A DNA stretch of 9,164 nt from Lentzea sp. (GTDB lineage: Bacteria > Actinomycetota > Actinomycetes > Mycobacteriales > Pseudonocardiaceae): NCBI GenBank assembly GCA_030146905.1, contig JASLAV010000003.1, positions 1 through 9,164 on the forward strand, written 5' to 3'. Below the pieces are notes generated by a model, which made no database searches, was not told where the DNA came from, and worked only from the letters and a program-made list of their open reading frames with translations. Shown piece after piece: positions 1 to 5,693 of this stretch. The position numbers and the translations under genes were made by a program. The stretch's first letter is position 1. Each line of letters begins with the position of its first letter.

Positions 1-141
1 GAGTTCGGTGCGCAGGCGCCGCTGGGCCGTGCCGCGCAACCCGCCGAACTGGCACCCGCCTACGTCTTCTTCGCCTCGCAGGAGTCCAGCTACATCACCG
101 GCGAGGTCCTCGGCGTCACCGGCGGCCAGTTCCTCACCTGA
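1..141 (+). CDS. Short-chain dehydrogenase/reductase, C-terminal fragment (5' end outside window)
   Basis: Only the last 46 codons are present, in frame from base 1, ending at TGA 139-141. The residues read like the C-terminal part of a classical SDR: a [11 protein letters not shown] stretch followed by A-x-x-Y-V-F-F-A-S, then [14 protein letters not shown]. That is the usual 'PLGR..qPeEiA....fLaS..ssyitGe.l.vdGG' end of NAD(P)-dependent SDR oxidoreductases, with V-T-G-G in place of the common V-D-G-G. The Rossmann glycine motif and the YxxxK catalytic pair would lie upstream, outside the window, so substrate and cofactor cannot be inferred. The stop lies only 5 bases from the stop of the convergent gene at 147, which leaves no room for a dedicated terminator. 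Assignment to the SDR superfamily is solid; anything narrower is not possible. Confidence 0.88.
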   Translation, partial: EFGAQAPLGRAAQPAELAPAYVFFASQESSYITGEVLGVTGGQFLT

Positions 142-146
142 TCGGG

Positions 147-950
147 TCAGCGCAGAACAGGTTCGCGAGCCCGCTCGTGACGGATGATCTGCACCGGCAC
201 CGCGAGCTCCTCTTCGGGAGTTTCCTCGGGAAGAGGTTGCAGCAGCGACTCGACGTCGGCCAGAAGTGCCTGTGCCGCGCGGAGTTCCCCCGCGACGCGG
301 TCGCGCTGCCGGTGCAGCTCGTCGATCCGCGCCTGAGCACGCCGCTGCCGTTCCGCCAGTGCGCGCATCGCTTCCGCCCGGCGCTGTGCCATGGCCTGCT
401 CGAAGTCCGACTCGACCTGCCGGCGCAACCGGGCGGCCTGCTCGTCGAGCTCGCGGCGGCGGCGTTCGGCCTGCCGGGTCGTCGCCGCGATCTGGGTGTG
501 CGCACGCTCCATCAGCTCGCGGTGCTCGGTCTCCATCTGCGCGCGCCGCCGGTCGAGCTCGGACACGAGCTGTTCGGCCCGCTGCCGCAACCGTTCCGCG
601 GCCCGCTCGGCGTTCGCCCAGTGCTGTTCGGCGGCGCCGCGCGCACGGGTGGTGATCTCCTCCGCTTCGGCGTGGGCGAGCTCCACCATGCGACGCAGGC
701 GGTCGCCGAGCGCGTCCCGGTCGATCGGGGTGCCGCAGATCCGGTCGACGCGTGCGCGCAGTTCCGCGTTGTGCGTGCGGGCCTCTTCCAGTTGCCTGGC
801 AAGGGACTCCGCGTGTGCGAGGGCCGCGTCGCGGTCGGCGGCGAGCAGCCTCAGCTCGTCCTCGGCCCCTCGCACGTAGTCCTGGACCTGGTCGCGGTCG
901 TAACCGCGCCACCGCAGGTCGAAGTCGGTACGCAGCGGCAACAACTCCAC
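147..950 (-). CDS. DivIVA-domain coiled-coil protein (Scy/FilP/cellulose-binding-protein-like)
   Basis: A 267-residue protein starting at GTG (948-950), preceded on the minus strand by a purine-rich GGGAGGGGAGAG ribosome-binding region. Residues 9-27 (DFDLRWRGYDRDQVQDYVR) match the DivIVA N-terminal signature, F-x-x-x-x-R-G-Y-D-x-x-Q-V-x-x-F/Y. In that family the signature lies in the part that binds curved or polar membrane. Residues about 28-70 and 100-235 are charged, Arg/Glu/Ala-rich heptad-like sequence typical of a long parallel coiled coil. A segment at 79-105 (LGDRLRRMVELAHAEAEEI) resembles the conserved linker helix seen in actinobacterial 'cellulose-binding'/Scy-like proteins. The tail from about 238 is acidic then basic. 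No membrane segment or signal peptide is seen. Such proteins usually organise polar growth, division or cytoskeletal assembly; that role is inferred here. It lies 76 bases downstream of hsp20 on the same strand and could be co-transcribed with it. Confidence 0.82.
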   Translation of the reverse strand: MELLPLRTDFDLRWRGYDRDQVQDYVRGAEDELRLLAADRDAALAHAESLARQLEEARTHNAELRARVDRICGTPIDRDALGDRLRRMVELAHAEAEEITTRARGAAEQHWANAERAAERLRQRAEQLVSELDRRRAQMETEHRELMERAHTQIAATTRQAERRRRELDEQAARLRRQVESDFEQAMAQRRAEAMRALAERQRRAQARIDELHRQRDRVAGELRAAQALLADVESLLQPLPEETPEEELAVPVQIIRHERAREPVLR

Positions 951-1026
951 TCCTGCTCTCCCCTCCCGTCACCGGTGCGGCGACGCCACCGATCGCGGCC
1001 GTGCCCGCATCCGTTGGCGTCAGATG

Positions 1027-1482
1027 TCATTTGCTGTTGATGGCGATGCGGCGCGGCTTCGCCGCCTCGGCCTTGGGAACGCGAACAGTGAGCACGCCGT
1101 CGGCCAGATCGGCTCGGACCTCGTCCGCGTCCACGTCGCGCGGCAACGCCACCTGGTAGGAGAACCGCCCGATGCGGCGGGTGCGGTGGCGGAACAGTCC
1201 CTGCCGCTCCTTCGCCCTGACCTCACCGCTGATGGACAGCTCACCGCCGGCGAGGTGGACGACGATGTCGTCACGCCGCACGCCGGGCAGCTCGACCTCG
1301 ACCAGGTAGGCCTCGCCGGTCTCGGTCACGTCGGCCAGCGGTGCCCACGCCCGCACGCCGTCACCGACGGACCCGGCCACCGAGTCCACCAGCCTTCCCA
1401 GCCGGCCGCAGAGGTCCTCGAACTCGCGGAACGGATCCCACCGGCCGAGTGGGCCGGACGATCGCACAGCAGGCAACGCCAT
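1027..1482 (-). CDS. Hsp20/alpha-crystallin small heat-shock protein
   Basis: A 151-residue cytosolic holdase chaperone. The start is ATG at 1480-1482 because GGGAGGT lies about 9 bases upstream and residue 1 begins the usual short N-terminal arm with W-D-P-F-R-E-F (15-21). The frame stays open further upstream, but that sequence is unlike the family. The alpha-crystallin domain spans roughly 46-141: W-A-P-L-A-D-V-T-E-T (46-55), V-E-V-E-L-P-G-V (61-68), and the hallmark A-D-L-A-D-G-V-L-T-V-R-V-P-K (124-137), which is the A-x-x-x-n-G-v-L motif. The tail holds R-R-I-A-I, giving the I-x-I motif that links dimers into oligomers. Length is typical of actinobacterial Hsp20/Acr2-like proteins. It binds unfolding proteins without ATP and passes them to DnaK/ClpB. 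No HAIR (HspR) inverted repeat was found upstream; a possible alternative stress promoter is listed separately. Confidence 0.95.
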   Translation of the reverse strand: MALPAVRSSGPLGRWDPFREFEDLCGRLGRLVDSVAGSVGDGVRAWAPLADVTETGEAYLVEVELPGVRRDDIVVHLAGGELSISGEVRAKERQGLFRHRTRRIGRFSYQVALPRDVDADEVRADLADGVLTVRVPKAEAAKPRRIAINSK

Positions 1483-1525
1483 GGCTTCACACCTCCCGTG
1501 AGAGCCGGAACGAATTCCCGTCTTC

Positions 1526-1555
1526 CTAGACGAAGCCGCGCTCGTCCTTGTTCCC
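1526..1555 (-). promoter_or_regulatory. Possible ECF-type stress promoter of hsp20
   Basis: On the minus strand GGGAAC (1555-1550) is followed after 18 bases by GTCTAG (1531-1526). The SigH/SigE/SigR group of actinobacteria recognises GGGAAY with a GTT-type -10 at about this spacing and drives hsp20 genes in mycobacteria. Here the -10 has GTC rather than GTT, so the match is imperfect. A 5-bp inverted repeat, CGTCT-TCCT-AGACG (1519-1532), overlaps the -10 and could be an operator. The predicted leader is about 38 bases. Confidence 0.28.
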
Positions 1556-1679
1556 GGACACGAACCACCTGGAGCCGAACCTCCGCGTGATCCGCGCCAC
1601 CGGACGGATTCCGCGCAATCGCGAGCCGGTTGTCCCCACGCCACGGTGACGGGCGTCGGAACACGTCCGTGGAGGCATC

Positions 1680-1704
1680 GTTTGTGAGCCATGGGGCCGG
1701 GTAG
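1680..1704 (+). promoter_or_regulatory. SigB/SigF-type stress promoter upstream of the 1713 gene
   Basis: GTTT (1680-1683), exactly 15 bases, then GGGTAG (1699-1704). The consensus for Streptomyces sigma-B is GNNT-N14-16-GGGTAC/T, and for mycobacterial sigma-F GGTTT-N15-17-GGGTAT. Only the last -10 base differs. The -10 ends 8 bases before the GTG at 1713, so the transcript would begin at or within a few bases of the start codon, which agrees with the lack of a clear ribosome-binding site there. Confidence 0.5.
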
Positions 1705-1712
1705 CGAGCAAC

Positions 1713-1959
1713 GTGACTGATGAACCTCCTCTCAACGACTACGACCAGCTCCCGCTCGGCGACCTGCAGCACCGCATCCGGTCTCTGAGCGAGGACGAGC
1801 TCGGCCGCGGCGCCGAACCGGCACCGGGTGACCAGCGCAACGCCCCCGGTCAGCGGTGCGGCGGGCGGGTCCTCCGTCTCGCCCGAACACTCGTCAGCCG
1901 GCAACACGCCGCTGCGGCACGGCGTCTACCAGCAGACGCCGGCACGTGGACGCGGCTAG
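1713..1959 (+). pseudogene. Small actinobacterial protein (DUF8129-like), apparently deleted and frameshifted
   Basis: From GTG 1713 the frame reads M-T-D-E-P-P-L-N-D-Y-D-Q-L-P-L-G-D-L-Q-H-R-I-R-S-L-S-E-D-E-L-G-R. From memory, this is the conserved start of short actinobacterial proteins now called DUF8129 (pattern DYD.LP.G.L..RIRSL...L). In that family a roughly 28-residue helix (YERAH...V..L..RL..L) normally follows. Here the text jumps directly to G-A-E-P-A-P-G-D-Q-R-N-A-P-G, which looks like the post-helix linker. After about base 1850 the plausible tail continues in a different frame: S-G-A-A-G-G-S-S-V-S-P-E-H then T-P-L-R-H-G-V-Y-Q-Q-T-P, ending at TAG 1957-1959. The original frame would instead run on to 2387, across the exopolyphosphatase gene, with no family resemblance. 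I read this as an in-frame internal deletion plus a frameshift. Family function is unknown; a sequencing error could account for the frameshift but not for the missing helix. Confidence 0.55.
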
Positions 1960-1990
1960 TCCTGACGGCCGAACCGAAGAACCAGCCCTG

Positions 1991-2007
1991 GTGTCCACTG
2001 CGGACAC
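1991..2007 (+). terminator. Small hairpin after the broken gene
   Basis: GTGTCC (1991-1996) pairs perfectly with GGACAC (2002-2007) across a 5-base loop, 32 bases after the TAG at 1959. There is no following T-run. With the stronger hairpin at 2020 it forms a tandem pair between two convergent genes and may help end transcription from the left. Confidence 0.3.
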
Positions 2008-2019
2008 GAACGCCGCCAC

Positions 2020-2054
2020 CGGCCCGCTGTGAGCTCTCCTGTCACAGCGGGCCG
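2020..2054. terminator. Bidirectional hairpin terminator at the end of the exopolyphosphatase gene
   Basis: CGGCCCGCTGTGA (2020-2032) and TCACAGCGGGCCG (2042-2054) are perfect 13-bp inverted repeats with a 9-base loop. One arm contains the exopolyphosphatase stop codon (2042-2044), so the hairpin begins inside its coding sequence. No U-tract follows on either strand, as is common in high-GC actinobacteria. It sits between convergent genes. Confidence 0.65.
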
Positions 2055-3058
2055 TCGTGCAGCGGTGTCACGGTGGCGTCCGGCTGCTCGGGCAGGCGCA
2101 CCAGGGGTTGCAGGGGCAACGCCACGTTGCCGTCCGCCGTGGTTTCGATGTGCTGCAGCATGATCCCTTCGCGCAACGCCCACGGGCAGATGCGCAGGCG
2201 TGCCACACCGAGCGCGGTCATGGTGGTGTGCGCGACGATGGCGCCGGCGAGGATCTGCTTGGCCCTGGGCTGGGAGACCCCGCGCAGCCGTCCCCGCTGC
2301 GCGGCCGACATCCTCGCCAGCCTCGGGATCCAGACGCGGACGTCGTCCGCCGTGAGCTCACGGCGGACGAACGGCCCGTCGCGCTGAGGTGCCGCGCCCG
2401 CGAGCCGGGCGAGCTGTTTGAACGTCTTCGAGGTCGCCACGACCTTGCGCGGCATGCTCTCCCACCGCAGCCGGTCGACCACCTCGCCGAGGGTGTCCCG
2501 CACGTACCGGCGCAGCGCCTTGATCTCGTCCCGCTGCGGCGGGTCGTGTTCGAGGAACGCGCGGGTCAACCGACCGGCGCCCAGCGGCAGCGACAACGCG
2601 AGCTCCGGGTCGGCGTCGCGGCCGAGCGCGATCTCCATCGAACCGCCGCCGATGTCGAGCAGCAGCAGCCGCCCTGCGGACCAGCCGTACCAGCGGTGCG
2701 CTGCCAGGTACGTCAGCCGTGCTTCCTCCTCGCCCGCCAGGAACTGCGGGCGGATGCCGACGACGCGCTGGATGTGGTCGACGATCTCCTCGCGGTTCGT
2801 CGCGTCCCGCACCGCCGACGTGGCGAACGGGTACAGCTGGTCGACACCGTGCCGGCGTGCGGCCGCCACCGCGGCCGCGACGGCCGCCGCGACCCGTTCC
2901 ACGCCCTCCGCGCTGACCGAGCCGTCCGGCTCGATCTCCTCGCCCAGCAGCGTCGGTGACTTCACCGAGTGCGCGGGCAGCGGCGGCGCTCCCGGCCGCA
3001 CGTCCATGATCTGCAGCTGCGCCGAGTTCGACCCTATGTCCAGCACACCAAGACGCAT
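2042..3058 (-). CDS. ppx: Ppx/GppA-family exopolyphosphatase (Ppx1 type)
   Basis: A 338-residue cytosolic phosphatase of the sugar kinase/Hsp70/actin superfold. It releases terminal phosphate from polyphosphate, and in this family sometimes from pppGpp. Motifs in order: N-terminal phosphate loop D-I-G-S-N-S (7-12); T-S-A-V-R-D-A-T-N (80-88); G-E-E-E-A (109-113), which holds the catalytic glutamate; second phosphate loop D-I-G-G-G-S-M-E-I-A-L-G (135-146); and L-P-L-G-A-G-R-L-T (157-165). Later V-V-A-T-S-K-T-F-K-Q-L-A-R and W-A-L-R-E-G-I are also characteristic. Length is close to the mycobacterial Ppx1 form, and there is no C-terminal HD domain like that of long Ppx enzymes. Start ATG 3056-3058 begins the standard M-R-L-G-V-L-D-I-G. 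No Shine-Dalgarno is visible, and a SigB-like -10 ends only 9 bases upstream, suggesting a nearly leaderless message. Polyphosphate turnover links it to stress and the stringent response. Confidence 0.93.
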   Translation of the reverse strand: MRLGVLDIGSNSAQLQIMDVRPGAPPLPAHSVKSPTLLGEEIEPDGSVSAEGVERVAAAVAAAVAAARRHGVDQLYPFATSAVRDATNREEIVDHIQRVVGIRPQFLAGEEEARLTYLAAHRWYGWSAGRLLLLDIGGGSMEIALGRDADPELALSLPLGAGRLTRAFLEHDPPQRDEIKALRRYVRDTLGEVVDRLRWESMPRKVVATSKTFKQLARLAGAAPQRDGPFVRRELTADDVRVWIPRLARMSAAQRGRLRGVSQPRAKQILAGAIVAHTTMTALGVARLRICPWALREGIMLQHIETTADGNVALPLQPLVRLPEQPDATVTPLHDGPL

Positions 3059-3067
3059 GGGAGGCGC

Positions 3068-3092
3068 ATACCCGCCGCGGGACGGGCCAACC
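3068..3092 (-). promoter_or_regulatory. SigB/SigF-type stress promoter of the exopolyphosphatase gene
   Basis: On the minus strand GGTT (3092-3089), 15 bases, then GGGTAT (3073-3068). This is a full match to GNNT-N14-16-GGGTAY. The -10 ends 9 bases before the ATG, nearly the same as the arrangement at 1713, so the start site should fall at or a few bases before the initiation codon. Confidence 0.55.
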
Positions 3093-3133
3093 GCTCCCCT
3101 CCCCTGCCGCCCGGCGGCGCCGCGGGGTCAGGT

Positions 3134-3147
3134 GCTGCCGTGGCAGC
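3134..3147. terminator. Short hairpin between hydrolase and exopolyphosphatase genes
   Basis: GCTGCC (3134-3139) and GGCAGC (3142-3147) are perfect 6-bp arms with a 2-base loop. It lies 79 bases past the hydrolase stop and before the exopolyphosphatase promoter. It could separate the two transcripts, but it is short, lacks a U-tract, and may be chance in DNA this GC-rich. The rest of the 167-base gap (3059-3225) shows only the promoter listed above. Confidence 0.22.
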
Positions 3148-3225
3148 GGTCGTGACCAGGCATGCGGCCGTCGGTGTGAGCGGTCGCGGTCCTCGGCACC
3201 GGCGCCGTTCAATCCTCCATCCGTG

Positions 3226-3978
3226 TCAGGCCGCACCCAGGATGAGGTCCGCGGTCAGCCGTCCCCGGCGGAAGGGGAAGGTGTGGGCGCCCGGCACGGT
3301 CGTCGACCGCCCGTCCGGTGCCGCCGCGGTGAGCCGGTCGAGCCACGGCCGGGGTGCGAAGGCGTCGTGCTCCCCGCGGGCGAGGAGGACGGGGCACCGG
3401 ACACCGGTGATGACCCGCTCGGGTTCGTCGCGCTGCGCGGAGCGGATGAACCGCGTCAACGCGCTGGGGCCTCCGCGCAGGTAGTAGGGCGCGGTGGCCG
3501 GGAGAAGACCTGGTGGCTCGTGGCGGGAGTTGCGGACGAAGGCACGCGCCAGCCCGCCCAGGACGCGGTTCTCCGGCGGGAAGGTCGGTCCCAGCAGGAC
3601 CAGTGCGCTGACGCGGTCCGGGTGTGCGGCGGCGACGTGCAGCGCCGCCTGCGCGCCCGTGGAATGCCCCGCCAGCACGACGGGACGGTCGGCGACCCGC
3701 GCCAGCCACGCCGACACCGTCTCGGCGATCGCGGGCACCTCCGGCGGGCAGGCTCGTGGGCCTCGACGTCCGAAGCCGGGCACGTCCAGCAGGAACGTCC
3801 TCGCGTCGGCGGCACACGCGTCCACCGCGTCCATCAGGTAGCCCAGCGCCCCCAGGCCGGGCACGACGGCCACCAGCGGGCCCGAGGCGTGCTCGCGGCC
3901 CGCCTCCAGGCTCCGCACCCGCCTGCCCGCCACCTCGTCCCACCGCTCGTGGAGTGGTCGTCGCGGGTCGTGCAGCAT
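3226..3978 (-). CDS. Alpha/beta-hydrolase fold protein
   Basis: A 250-residue cytosolic hydrolase. The start is ATG 3976-3978, preceded by AGGAGGAAGGGG on the minus strand, the clearest ribosome-binding region in this part of the window. The catalytic triad can be read: nucleophile elbow G-H-S-T-G (104-108, Ser106), acid Asp205 in R-G-E-H-D-A-F-A-P-R-P-W-L, and His232 in V-P-G-A-H-T-F-P-F. The oxyanion region is V-V-P-G-L-G-A-L-G-Y (38-47), and L-L-D-V-P-G-F-G-R-R-G (63-73) is the usual strand-4 turn. A cap of about 60 residues lies between 132 and 190. The fold is that of small carboxylesterases, lipases, haloperoxidases and C-C hydrolases; the substrate cannot be deduced. It follows the amidase by 87 bases on the same strand, without a clear terminator between them, so co-transcription is possible. 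Confidence 0.88.
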   Translation of the reverse strand: MLHDPRRPLHERWDEVAGRRVRSLEAGREHASGPLVAVVPGLGALGYLMDAVDACAADARTFLLDVPGFGRRGPRACPPEVPAIAETVSAWLARVADRPVVLAGHSTGAQAALHVAAAHPDRVSALVLLGPTFPPENRVLGGLARAFVRNSRHEPPGLLPATAPYYLRGGPSALTRFIRSAQRDEPERVITGVRCPVLLARGEHDAFAPRPWLDRLTAAAPDGRSTTVPGAHTFPFRRGRLTADLILGAA

Positions 3979-4065
3979 GCGGTCCCCTTCCTCCTGGGCG
4001 TGGTCCGGCAGAGGACTACCGCCCGTACGGCCGGGAGAAACGCGACCGCCGGGCAGATGGGCCGT

Positions 4066-5607
4066 TCAGAGCAACGTGGGCAGGTAGGCGGGTGCCCGCC
4101 GCACCGGTGCCGCCTGTTCGAAGGCCGCCGCGAACCCCAGGACCGCCGCGTCCGACCCGTGGCCGCCGATGAACGACATGCCGATCGGCAACGGCCCCGC
4201 GAACCCCGCGGGAACCGTGGCGGTCGGGTACCCCGCGACCGCGGCGGGTGTGGAGGTGCCCGGTCCCGCGGACTCGCTGATGGCGGCGGCACGGGCGGGG
4301 CCGTTGGTGGGCGCCATGATCACGTCCAGGCGGTGCGCCGCCAGGACCTCGTCGATCGCCCGCCGCGCCAGGCCGGTCGCCGTGCTGCGCTGCTCCAGAT
4401 AGGCGGGATCGGTGATCGGCGGCGCCTTCTCGGCGTCGTGGAAACGCTCCTGCCCGAACGCGCCCAGCTCGACCGGGTCCGCCTCGTTGAACTCGATCAG
4501 CTCGCGCAGCGTCCGCGGCGCGCCGGGCCGGGTGCGGAGGTACTCCTCCAGGTCGTGCTTGAACTCGGTGAGCAGCGCGGACCGCTCGGCGGCGTCGATC
4601 CGGTCGAGACCGGTCAGTTCGACGTCCACCACCACGGCACCGCAACGGCGCAGGAGCTCCACCGCCGACTCCACGACCTGGTCGGTCTCGGCGCCGAAGC
4701 TCGCCTGCCTCCACACGCCCACGCGCGCGCCCGCCAGCGTGACGGGCGTGAGCGGGTGGTCAGCGTCGCGGCCTTCCAGGACCGCCGTCAGGATCGCGGC
4801 GTCCACGACGTGCCGCGCCAGGGGGCCCGGCGTGTCCTGCCTGGCCGAGATCGGCACGATCCCGGTCCCGCTGATCCTGCCGAGGGTGGGCTTGAACCCG
4901 ACGACCCCCGCGTGGCCGGCGGGGCACACGATCGAGCCGTTGGTCTCGGTGCCGACGGCGACCTGGGCCAGTGACGCCGCCACCGCCACGGCCGAGCCCG
5001 TCGACGAGCCGCTCGGGTTGTGGTCCAGCACGTGCGGGTTGGCGGTCTGCCCGCCCACCGCCGACCAGCCGGACACCGCCCACGGGGAGCGGAAGTTCCC
5101 CCACTCCGACATGGTCGTCTTGCCCAGGACGACGGCCCCCGCCGCGCGGAGGTGCGCGACGAGCCCGGCGTCGTGGCGCGGCGGCACGGCCAGCGCACGG
5201 GACCCGGCCGTGGTCGCCAGGCCCGCGGTGTCGATGTTGTCCTTGACCAGCACGGGGATGCCGTCCATCACCCCGCGCGACTGGCCGCCCGCCCGCCGCA
5301 GGTCGCTCTCCTCCGCCTGCCGCAGCGCCGTCGGATCGACGGCGAGCACCGACCGCAGCAGCGGGTCCACCTCGGCGATGCGGCGCAGGTAGGCGCGGGT
5401 GAGCTCGGCCGAGGTGAGCGTGCCGGTCGCCATCCGGTGGGCGAGCAGGGGGATCGTGGCCAGGTCGAGGTCCAGGTCCGGGCCCGTGCCGAGACCGGCG
5501 TCGTTCGCCGGTTCGCCGGCTGCCAGGAGCTGCATGTAGACATTGCCGGGCCTGTGGGCGGCACGCGTCAAGCCGCACGCGGCGATGACAAACGTGCGTT
5601 TGCTCAC
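4066..5607 (-). CDS. Amidase-signature enzyme, peptide-amidase-like
   Basis: A Ser-cisSer-Lys amidase of 513 residues if it starts at GTG 5605-5607. Numbered from there: catalytic Lys122 in D-G-I-P-V-L-V-K-D-N-I-D, cis-Ser201 in S-G-S-S-T-G-S-A, and nucleophile Ser225 in G-T-E-T-N-G-S-I-V-C-P-A. The spacing (79, then 24) is that of the Stenotrophomonas peptide amidase Pam, and several stretches look Pam-like: G-K-T-x-x-S-E-W-x-N-F-R, S-G-W-S-A-x-G-G-Q-T-x-N-P, P-I-S-x-x-Q-D-T-P-G-P and A-A-V-A-G-Y-P. Pam removes C-terminal amide groups from peptides; substrate here is inference. The start is uncertain. TTG at 5643, this GTG and ATG at 5533-5535 are all in frame, and none has a good ribosome-binding site. 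The first residues (V-S-K-R-T-F-V-I-A-A-C-G-L-T) hint at a signal peptide but are followed at once by Arg and His. The gene is divergent from the NAGGN-type amidotransferase gene. Confidence 0.87.
   Translation of the reverse strand: MSKRTFVIAACGLTRAAHRPGNVYMQLLAAGEPANDAGLGTGPDLDLDLATIPLLAHRMATGTLTSAELTRAYLRRIAEVDPLLRSVLAVDPTALRQAEESDLRRAGGQSRGVMDGIPVLVKDNIDTAGLATTAGSRALAVPPRHDAGLVAHLRAAGAVVLGKTTMSEWGNFRSPWAVSGWSAVGGQTANPHVLDHNPSGSSTGSAVAVAASLAQVAVGTETNGSIVCPAGHAGVVGFKPTLGRISGTGIVPISARQDTPGPLARHVVDAAILTAVLEGRDADHPLTPVTLAGARVGVWRQASFGAETDQVVESAVELLRRCGAVVVDVELTGLDRIDAAERSALLTEFKHDLEEYLRTRPGAPRTLRELIEFNEADPVELGAFGQERFHDAEKAPPITDPAYLEQRSTATGLARRAIDEVLAAHRLDVIMAPTNGPARAAAISESAGPGTSTPAAVAGYPTATVPAGFAGPLPIGMSFIGGHGSDAAVLGFAAAFEQAAPVRRAPAYLPTLL
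5589..5602. promoter_or_regulatory. Palindrome CAAACG-TG-CGTTTG
   Basis: Perfect 6-bp arms with a 2-base centre. It lies in the divergent region between amidase and amidotransferase, inside the amidase frame if translation starts at 5607 but upstream of it if translation starts at 5535. Operator-like; no regulator can be named. Confidence 0.35.
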
Positions 5608-5614
5608 ACCGAGG

Positions 5615-5629
5615 TCGTGAGCATCACGA
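5615..5629. promoter_or_regulatory. Palindrome TCGTGA-GCA-TCACGA
   Basis: Perfect 6-bp arms with a 3-base centre, just upstream of the -35 proposed for the amidotransferase promoter. The half-sites recall CRP-type GTGA/TCAC, but the 3-base spacing does not fit CRP's 6. Candidate operator. Confidence 0.38.
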
Positions 5630-5640
5630 ATGATCGTTCG
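5627..5640. promoter_or_regulatory. Near-palindrome CGAATGATCGTTCG (LexA-box-like)
   Basis: A 14-bp near-palindrome with one mismatched pair. It differs at a single fixed base (T for C at position 5) from the Gram-positive SOS box CGAAC-N4-GTTCG. It overlaps the -35 region of the proposed amidotransferase promoter and so could act as an operator. No other gene here suggests SOS control, so the LexA reading is weak. Confidence 0.3.
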
Positions 5641-5652
5641 CAAACGGGGTAT
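5628..5652 (+). promoter_or_regulatory. SigB-type promoter of the amidotransferase gene
   Basis: GAAT (5628-5631), 15 bases, then GGGTAT (5647-5652). The -10 matches the Streptomyces sigma-B consensus perfectly and the -35 satisfies GNNT, though it is not the preferred GTTT. The ten bases 5647-5656, GGGTATTCGG, recur exactly at the ligase promoter. The predicted leader is about 35 bases and contains the GAGGAGG at 5683. Confidence 0.5.
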
Positions 5653-5682
5653 TCGGCTGTCACCTGTCAGCCCGAACGGTCC

Positions 5683-5689
5683 GAGGAGG
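5683..5689 (+). promoter_or_regulatory. Strong ribosome-binding site GAGGAGG
   Basis: GAGGAGG lies 4 bases before GTG 5694. It fixes the amidotransferase start, together with the obligatory Met-Cys N-terminus. Confidence 0.8.
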
Positions 5690-5693
5690 CACC

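Noticed and set aside
177..1040. 287-codon + strand frame across the DivIVA-like gene
   Set aside because: The minus-strand frame has a DivIVA signature, coiled-coil pattern and ribosome-binding site; this one has none.
1483..1692. Upstream extension of the Hsp20 frame, and overlapping minus-strand frames to 1735 and 1907
   Set aside because: The strong GGAGGT before ATG 1482 and the family N-terminus set the start. The extension reads as noncoding.
2828..4233. Other GGGTAC occurrences (about 2829-2834 and 4227-4232) as extra stress promoters
   Set aside because: Both are inside well-supported coding sequence and not upstream of a gene in the right orientation.
3223..4974. Very long open frame on the + strand, 583 codons
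   Set aside because: It runs antisense across the hydrolase and amidase genes, whose catalytic motifs are unmistakable. Its translation is Arg/Gly/Pro-rich low-complexity sequence without family marks. It is a by-product of high-GC codon bias.
5627..5640. A true LexA SOS box
   Set aside because: It has one mismatch at a strongly conserved base and none of the nearby genes is a DNA-damage function, so it is listed only as an operator-like palindrome.
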